Part shown: positions 59,216 to 64,000 of the stretch, piece after piece
Position numbering within the stretch: position 1 is the stretch's first letter
Layout: the number at the start of each line of letters is the position of its first letter
Origin: Actinomycetaceae bacterium
Lineage (GTDB): Bacteria > Actinomycetota > Actinomycetes > Actinomycetales > Actinomycetaceae
Direction of reading: 5' to 3'
Assembly (NCBI GenBank): GCA_030528145.1
Contig: JAUMZK010000002.1
Location: forward strand, 62,001 to 126,000
DNA: 64,000 bases
Notes under the pieces: model-generated
Databases searched by the model: none
What the model was told of the DNA's origin: nothing
The model's input: the letters and a program-made list of their open reading frames with translations, nothing else
Made by a program: the position numbers and the translations under genes

Positions 59216-59307
59216 GGAAACCTTTCGTTTTGAAAGTCAGAACAAAATAATTGGGAACTAAACAAGCATACCAACGGCAGATTCACGCAAAAGAGACTAT
59301 GGCGCGT

Positions 59308-59313
59308 TAAGCT
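59308..59313 (+). promoter_or_regulatory. -10 element for leaderless MiaE-like gene transcript
   Basis: TAAGCT ends exactly six bases before ATG 59320; no ribosome site is present. It is the same hexamer as at 56808. Confidence 0.6.
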
Positions 59314-59319
59314 GGCTAC

Positions 59320-59934
59320 ATGGGAGATAAACGAGTTATCGGATTGTTGGGATCGTTTTGCTTGGCCGGACAAGGACGATTGGGCAAAGACATGGTTATG
59401 GCCCCGAGCGCCGGTGCGCGTGTAGAAGTTGCTGGAATGTCAGCGGGGGCTTACAGACTGTTTTGCGAATTGGAAAAAGTGGCGGGCGTAAGTCGCGCGG
59501 AAATGATCCAGTTAGTGTCGCCCTCATTCAATTTAGTGGCAGATTTAGAACGAAGGCTGCGTCCCGGTGACTGGTTTGAGCGGCTGACAAAGTCGTACGT
59601 GTCCGTGGGAGTACTGTCCGACCTGGGGTTGGAACTGTGCCGGCAAGGTTTTCCGGAAGCCTTTGAAAAAGCACGCGGGGTACACCACGATTTGGGGCAC
59701 GCGCAGTGGGCAGCCGCCCAAATAAAACAGGCCGTAGGTGCGGATCCGGCGCTCGCGGACCGCCTGTCGCTGTGGGGGCGCCGCGTAGTGGGCGAATCGA
59801 TGGGTGTGGTGCGCCTTTGCGAACAAATATATCCGGGCATTTTTGCCGACCTGAATATTGAGGCGGGTACCATTATGCGCCCACTCATGGCAATGCATGG
59901 TGAGCGCATGGTGGCGGCAGGGCTGAAAGCCTAA
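59320..59934 (+). CDS. Ferritin-like protein, MiaE_2 type
   Basis: A 204-residue helical protein of the actinobacterial ferritin-like/MiaE-like group (as Rv3210c). I see the carboxylate/histidine helices expected of a di-iron fold, e.g. GAYRLFCELEKVAGVSRAEMIQ, VHHDLGHAQWAAAQIKQAV, GRRVVGESMGVVRLCEQIY and the C-terminal RPLMAMHGERM. MiaE hydroxylates a tRNA adenosine modification, but the activity of this branch is unproven. It lies between the helicase gene (divergent) and DUF3107 (convergent, 23 bases away). Confidence 0.75.
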   Translation: MGDKRVIGLLGSFCLAGQGRLGKDMVMAPSAGARVEVAGMSAGAYRLFCELEKVAGVSRAEMIQLVSPSFNLVADLERRLRPGDWFERLTKSYVSVGVLSDLGLELCRQGFPEAFEKARGVHHDLGHAQWAAAQIKQAVGADPALADRLSLWGRRVVGESMGVVRLCEQIYPGIFADLNIEAGTIMRPLMAMHGERMVAAGLKA

Positions 59935-59957
59935 GCCTGTCCGTCCTCGAACTGGTG

Positions 59958-60182
59958 TTACATCAGACCGAATCCGACTTTGCGGACCTCGGTTTTAACT
60001 ATTTCAATACCGCCAAGGGCGCGCGGCGGCACAATTACTGTGCGTCCGTCGGTGCTGGTCAAAGTGAGTGGGTCTTCGGATTTGAGAGCCTGCTTTACTT
60101 GTTGTTCCAGTTGTTCCGGCGTAGTGTCTAATTTCAGTTGATATTCGCGCTGCGAACCGCGAATACTAATATTTACATTCAT
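59958..60182 (-). CDS. DUF3107 family protein
   Basis: A 74-residue actinobacterial protein (TB9.4 family). The whole family pattern is present: MNVNISIRGSQREYQLKLDTTP, VKQALKSEDPLTLTSTDGRTVIVPPRALGGIEI and the C-terminal KVGFGLM. Small beta-rich fold, unknown role. ATG 60182 has GGAGGAAAC upstream. It sits between the MiaE-like gene and adnA as in mycobacteria. Confidence 0.88.
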   Translation of the reverse strand: MNVNISIRGSQREYQLKLDTTPEQLEQQVKQALKSEDPLTLTSTDGRTVIVPPRALGGIEIVKTEVRKVGFGLM

Positions 60183-60279
60183 GTTTCCTCCTGCGTCAAG
60201 CCTAAACTACTGCGGGCGCGGCGCGGTGAGGGTGCGCTCGTAGCTGATTTTGGGAGCCGCCGCCCAGGGGTGAGGTCGA

Positions 60280-60285
60280 TAAAGT
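60280..60285 (+). promoter_or_regulatory. -10 element for leaderless adnA transcript
   Basis: TAAAGT ends exactly six bases before ATG 60292; the gap reads AGAGAC, and no ribosome site is present. Confidence 0.6.
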
Positions 60286-60291
60286 AGAGAC

Positions 60292-63200
60292 ATGGAAATC
60301 AAGCTATTGCCGCCCTCGCCTGTTTCGGACAGGTACGTGCCCGACAGCAGCCAACAGCAAGTTTTGGCTGGCGCTAAACATGGTGGCAGTGCCGTGGTTT
60401 TCGGGGCGGCGGGTACCGGCAAGTCTCGCACGGCAGTGGAATTGTTACGTTCAAGTACGAACGCGTACCTGCTGTCTCCATCGCGCGCCCGCACCGAGGA
60501 TTTAGCGACCATTGCGGCGAGTGTTATGACTGGTCCTGCCCAGATGCGTCCGGTGCGCACGCCTGTGTCTTTTGCTTTTAGTTTGGTGCCGCAAACGCAA
60601 CTGTTAACCGGTGATGCCGAGGTCGCCCTCGTAACGAAACTGATAGCCGCCTGCGATTGGGACCCGTTTGTGCCCCCAGAAACTCTGGTAATTCCGGCGT
60701 TTATAACGGAAGTGCGCGGTTTTGTTGCCCAGTGTGTGGAACTGGGGTTGGACGTGCAGTCCTTGTTGGCATTGCGGACCGAGGACGGTTGGCAGCCCAT
60801 TTGGGTGGTGCTGGCGCAAGTTTTGGAAAAGTACCAGCAGTGGTGTCGCGAGCGCAGCTGTTACGATGCGAATTCTTTGGTAAATTTGGCGGCGAAGCAG
60901 ATTCGCGCGGGGCACGCCCAGTTGCCGCCGACTTTGGTGGTGGATGATTTTCAGGACATGAATAGGGCGGTGGGGCGCCTGTTGCGTGCGGTGTTGCAGG
61001 CGGGCACGCAGTTAGTTGTTTTTGCGAACCCGGATGTGACGGTGGAGGGATACCGGGGGGCAGTGGCGACTTTGGCGCGCGATTTTGCCCAGGATAATGG
61101 TTTAGAAGTGCTGACGCTGGCTAATTCTTACCGGCAAAGTGGCCAGTTGGCGAAGGTGGCACAAAAGTTTGTGCAAAATATTGGCGTGGGCGGGCCGGTG
61201 AAGATGCGCAATGTTGTGCCTGGTGATGTGACTGCAGACCGGGTCGGTGGGGCCGCGAAAGCAGATAAAGCGGCGGAAATAAAGATTTGTGACAGCGAAA
61301 CTGGGCAGATGTCGTTGGTGGCGAAGTGGCTGTTTGAGCACAATTCGCAGGGCGTGGCGTGGGATGACATGGCGGTGATTGTGCGTTCTGTGGATTTGGT
61401 GTGGCAGTGGCGCACGGGTTTGCAAAGTCATGATATTCCGCTGGCGCCTGCCGCGCGCCCGGTGGCTTTGGGCACTGAAGTGGTGTCGCGGTGTCTTTGC
61501 GAAATGGCGTTGTTGGGTGCGGGGGCGGCGGATTTGCTGGTTTCTGAGGACGCCTCCCCGGCACGTTTGTTGGCGGCACAGTGGGTGGAGGGGATTTTGC
61601 GGTCCCCTTATTTTGGTTTGGATGCTATTTCGTTGTTGACTTTTGAACGGCATTTGCGCGATCCTTTCCCGCAGTTTCGCGACAATTTGTTGTTCTACGC
61701 GTTGCGTCCGGAGGTGGCGCAGTCTTTGGTGGCGCAGTTGGCGGATACTCCGGCAGCGGCATCGGCGCAGGCGTTAGCGCAGTTGGCGGCGCTGGTGGCG
61801 CAGGTGTCACCAGCGGACGGACCGGCTCTGACCATATGGAAACTTTGGGATGGCTTGGGGCTTGCGGAAAAGTGGGCGGAAAATGCCTTGTCAGATCCCG
61901 CTTACGATGACTATTTGGACACGTTGTTGGTGCTGTTTCGTGCCGCTGACGTGTGGCAGCAGCGTGAGGGCGGGGCGAACGCGTTCTTTGAAAACATTTT
62001 GGCGCAGACCATTCCCACGGACACTTTGGCGGTAATGGGGCAGCGTCCTCCGGGTGTACACGTACTGACCCCCGCGCAGGCAGCTGGCAAGCAGTTTACG
62101 GCGGTGGCGTTGGGCAGTGTTAGTACCGAGATCTGGCCAAACACCAGAGTGCGGGACGCGTTTTTGAAAACGGGGAAGTTGGCCGACATGGTTATGGGTC
62201 AGCCGCCCTCGAAATCTTCGCCACGGAAGGCGGTAGTAACTGATGAGGCACGTCAGTTCCTGTGCGCCCTCACGCGCGCCAAAACAGACCTGTTGGTAAC
62301 TTCGGCAGATTCAGCGGAAGCCGCGCCCTCGTTATTTATTTCCCACCTGCGAACTGGGGATATTACCCAACATTGCGAGGACGGCAAACCGGTAGTAGAA
62401 ACCGCTAACTTCCCGGTGGGCATGCGTGGATTCGTGGGTGACTTGCGTGCGCGTGCCCTCGCGGGAGAACAAGCAGCAGTTGACGCACTGGCAGTATTAC
62501 ACGCCAAACGGATTCCCCTGGCGAATCCGCGGCGGTGGGCAGGAGGCGACATCTCCTGCACTGTCCCCCTTGTGGCGCCAGAGAAAAAAGTGTACGTCTC
62601 ACCCTCGGGATTAGAAAATGCGTTGGACTGCCCACTGAACTGGTTCCTCACAAAACACGGTGGGCAAGGGGGGAGCGACTGGGCGCGCAGTATCGGCACG
62701 CTGGTTCACGCCATTGCCGAAGAATACCCCGAAGGCAAGGCGGCAGAACTGCAAGACGTCCTCGCCCAAAAACTCAGCCAGATTGAAATTCCCGACACCG
62801 AGTGGGGAAGGCGCGACCGGGAACGCGCCCAACGAATGGTGCAAAACCTCGCAGACTACATTGCGGCGGCCGGAAAAGCGGTAGGCGTCGAAGAAAAATA
62901 CGGCGCAAATGTGGGACGCGCGCGCCTGACCTGCCGCATCGACCGTATCGAAGCGGACACTAATTCCGCAGGCGAAAAAACCTTCCGTATAGTCGATTTC
63001 AAAACGGGGAAAACCCCAAAGACCAAAGATCAAGTACGCGAAGACAAACAACTGTGGTGCTACCAGGTGGCACTGGCCGCACAAGGGGTCGTGCTGGGTG
63101 GGGCGCAACTAGTCTACTTGGGTGCAAAAACAGAAACCGCCCTCGTAATAACCGCCCAAGAACCCATCGCGGAGGATTCCCCCGCCTATGCCGCCATTGA

Positions 63201-63318
63201 AACTGGTGCCGAAATAATGGCAGCCGCCCAGTTCTTCGCCCTCGAAAATACGCGCTGTCGCTCCTGCCCAGTCCACACCTGCTGTCCGCTAAAAGAAGAA
63301 GGGAAACGCCTAGTATGA
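60292..63318 (+). CDS. adnA: AdnA-type helicase-nuclease subunit
   Basis: A 1008-residue UvrD-like motor with a C-terminal RecB-family nuclease, one half of the AdnAB double-strand-break resection machine. Walker A is VVFGAAGTGKSRTAVELL (Lys44); Walker B is VVDDFQDMNR (Asp218-Asp222), with Asp where most UvrD proteins have Glu. The nuclease core is CRIDRIEADTN and IVDFKTGK with Asp902 and Lys904, followed by the Q...Y motif (KQLWCYQVAL). Cys780, Cys989, Cys992 and Cys998 (ENALDCP, CRSCPVHTCCP) have the spacing of an iron-sulfur staple known in AddB and Cas4 nucleases. Stop overlaps the next start (ATGA). Gene order matches mycobacterial adnA-adnB. Confidence 0.85.
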   Translation: MEIKLLPPSPVSDRYVPDSSQQQVLAGAKHGGSAVVFGAAGTGKSRTAVELLRSSTNAYLLSPSRARTEDLATIAASVMTGPAQMRPVRTPVSFAFSLVPQTQLLTGDAEVALVTKLIAACDWDPFVPPETLVIPAFITEVRGFVAQCVELGLDVQSLLALRTEDGWQPIWVVLAQVLEKYQQWCRERSCYDANSLVNLAAKQIRAGHAQLPPTLVVDDFQDMNRAVGRLLRAVLQAGTQLVVFANPDVTVEGYRGAVATLARDFAQDNGLEVLTLANSYRQSGQLAKVAQKFVQNIGVGGPVKMRNVVPGDVTADRVGGAAKADKAAEIKICDSETGQMSLVAKWLFEHNSQGVAWDDMAVIVRSVDLVWQWRTGLQSHDIPLAPAARPVALGTEVVSRCLCEMALLGAGAADLLVSEDASPARLLAAQWVEGILRSPYFGLDAISLLTFERHLRDPFPQFRDNLLFYALRPEVAQSLVAQLADTPAAASAQALAQLAALVAQVSPADGPALTIWKLWDGLGLAEKWAENALSDPAYDDYLDTLLVLFRAADVWQQREGGANAFFENILAQTIPTDTLAVMGQRPPGVHVLTPAQAAGKQFTAVALGSVSTEIWPNTRVRDAFLKTGKLADMVMGQPPSKSSPRKAVVTDEARQFLCALTRAKTDLLVTSADSAEAAPSLFISHLRTGDITQHCEDGKPVVETANFPVGMRGFVGDLRARALAGEQAAVDALAVLHAKRIPLANPRRWAGGDISCTVPLVAPEKKVYVSPSGLENALDCPLNWFLTKHGGQGGSDWARSIGTLVHAIAEEYPEGKAAELQDVLAQKLSQIEIPDTEWGRRDRERAQRMVQNLADYIAAAGKAVGVEEKYGANVGRARLTCRIDRIEADTNSAGEKTFRIVDFKTGKTPKTKDQVREDKQLWCYQVALAAQGVVLGGAQLVYLGAKTETALVITAQEPIAEDSPAYAAIETGAEIMAAAQFFALENTRCRSCPVHTCCPLKEEGKRLV

Positions 63319-64000
63319 TAACGCCAGCCGAACTAGCCGAGCGCACCGGCGATTTTCCCCCCACCTTCGAACAAACGGAAGTCATAACCGCGCCCTTGCA
63401 GCCGCAACTGGTCGTAGCCGGAGCCGGGTCTGGAAAAACCGCAACCATGGCCATGCGCGCCCTCTACCAAGTTGCTAACGAAATAGTGAAACCAGAACAC
63501 ATACTGGGCCTTACCTTCACCAACAAAGCCGCCGGGGAACTGCAAGAACGAATCGAAAACAAAATAATAGCCGGTACCGACTATCACCCCGAAGAGATCG
63601 CCCTCGACCCACCCCAAATATCCACATACAACGCGTTCGCGGGCATGATAGTACGCGACTACGGGTTGCGTGCCGGCATAGACCCAGATGCGCGCCTCAT
63701 AACTGACGCCGAAAAATGGCAAATAATCCACAATATAGTCGCGAACTGGAACCGACCCCTAAACACCACTAAAACCCTAGATTCTGTGGTGGGGGACGTA
63801 ATGGAACTAGCCAGCGTCCTCACAGACAACGCCCTCGACCTGGACATTGCCGCCGCAGAAATGCGCGCCTACGCCGCCACCATAGAAGAATTCACCGACG
63901 ACAAAGGAAAAAGTCCCAGAAAAGACGTTCTCGCAATCGCCACCACGCTCAAAGAACGCGGCGAACTGCTGGAAATAGTGCGCGAATACTGGAATGCGAA
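63315..64000 (+). CDS. adnB: AdnB-type helicase-nuclease subunit (cut by the right edge)
   Basis: The first 228 codons of a UvrD/PcrA-like helicase. MITPAELAERTGDFPPTFEQTEVITAPLQPQLVVAGAGSGKTATMAMRALY holds the Q motif and Walker A; motif Ia follows in LGLTFTNKAAGELQERI and motif Ib-like sequence in ISTYNAFAGMIVRDYG. It starts at ATG 63315, inside the adnA stop, so the two subunits are translationally coupled. The expected C-terminal nuclease is outside the window. The gene is unbroken to the edge. Confidence 0.85.
   Translation, partial: MITPAELAERTGDFPPTFEQTEVITAPLQPQLVVAGAGSGKTATMAMRALYQVANEIVKPEHILGLTFTNKAAGELQERIENKIIAGTDYHPEEIALDPPQISTYNAFAGMIVRDYGLRAGIDPDARLITDAEKWQIIHNIVANWNRPLNTTKTLDSVVGDVMELASVLTDNALDLDIAAAEMRAYAATIEEFTDDKGKSPRKDVLAIATTLKERGELLEIVREYWNA

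Overview
The window is chromosomal DNA of a mid-GC actinobacterium. The gene sets are actinobacterial: SurA-like lipoprotein, eno, FtsB-like, DUF501 and ppx in a row; rhlE-like helicase, MiaE-like ferritin, DUF3107, adnA and adnB in a row; LAxTG-type cell-wall anchors; many GTG and TTG starts. I infer a member of the Actinomycetaceae (Mobiluncus, Varibaculum or Actinomyces-like), but I cannot name the species.

Layout. 0-9.8 kb: a FemAB-type peptidoglycan bridge enzyme (cut by the left edge), a lipoprotein, enolase, a divisome protein with an unusually long basic N-terminus, DUF501, exopolyphosphatase, NhaA, a tRNA with anticodon UAA but a short variable loop, and the threonine-degradation pair tdh-kbl. 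9.8-20.9 kb: a decayed AAA ATPase fragment, then Bax-inhibitor-like protein, FKBP, MsrA, AI-2E-type permease, GreA, hemolysin III-like protein, UppS, exonuclease VII (xseB, xseA), IspH and YchF. 20.9-23.2 kb: a lower-GC type II restriction-modification locus in which nuclease and methyltransferase each carry one in-frame stop. 23.2-31.2 kb: an unknown acidic protein, a 1330-residue wall-anchored subtilase and a BCCT transporter. 31.4-46.3 kb: rpoB, rpoC, a second wall-anchored subtilase, then rpsL, rpsG, fusA and tuf. 46.4-55.1 kb: MgtE, an amino-acid permease and a four-gene oligopeptide ABC operon with fused ATPases. 55.2-64 kb: Xaa-Pro aminopeptidase, PHP phosphatase, DEAD-box helicase, MiaE-like ferritin, DUF3107, AdnA and the start of AdnB (cut by the right edge).

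The two surface subtilases, the oligopeptide importer, the Xaa-Pro aminopeptidase and the amino-acid permease together fit a peptide-scavenging life on host protein (inference).

The most striking signal is not a gene. The heptamer GAGGRCG occurs, by my reading, about 180 times in 64 kb on the two strands together, roughly ten times the naive expectation, in coding and non-coding DNA, and in one place as an inverted pair forming a terminator-like hairpin. This is the pattern of a DNA uptake sequence or another genome-wide recognition site, which to my knowledge is not described for actinobacteria. Second, at least five genes have a -10-like TANNNT exactly six bases before the start codon and no Shine-Dalgarno, as expected of leaderless mRNAs.
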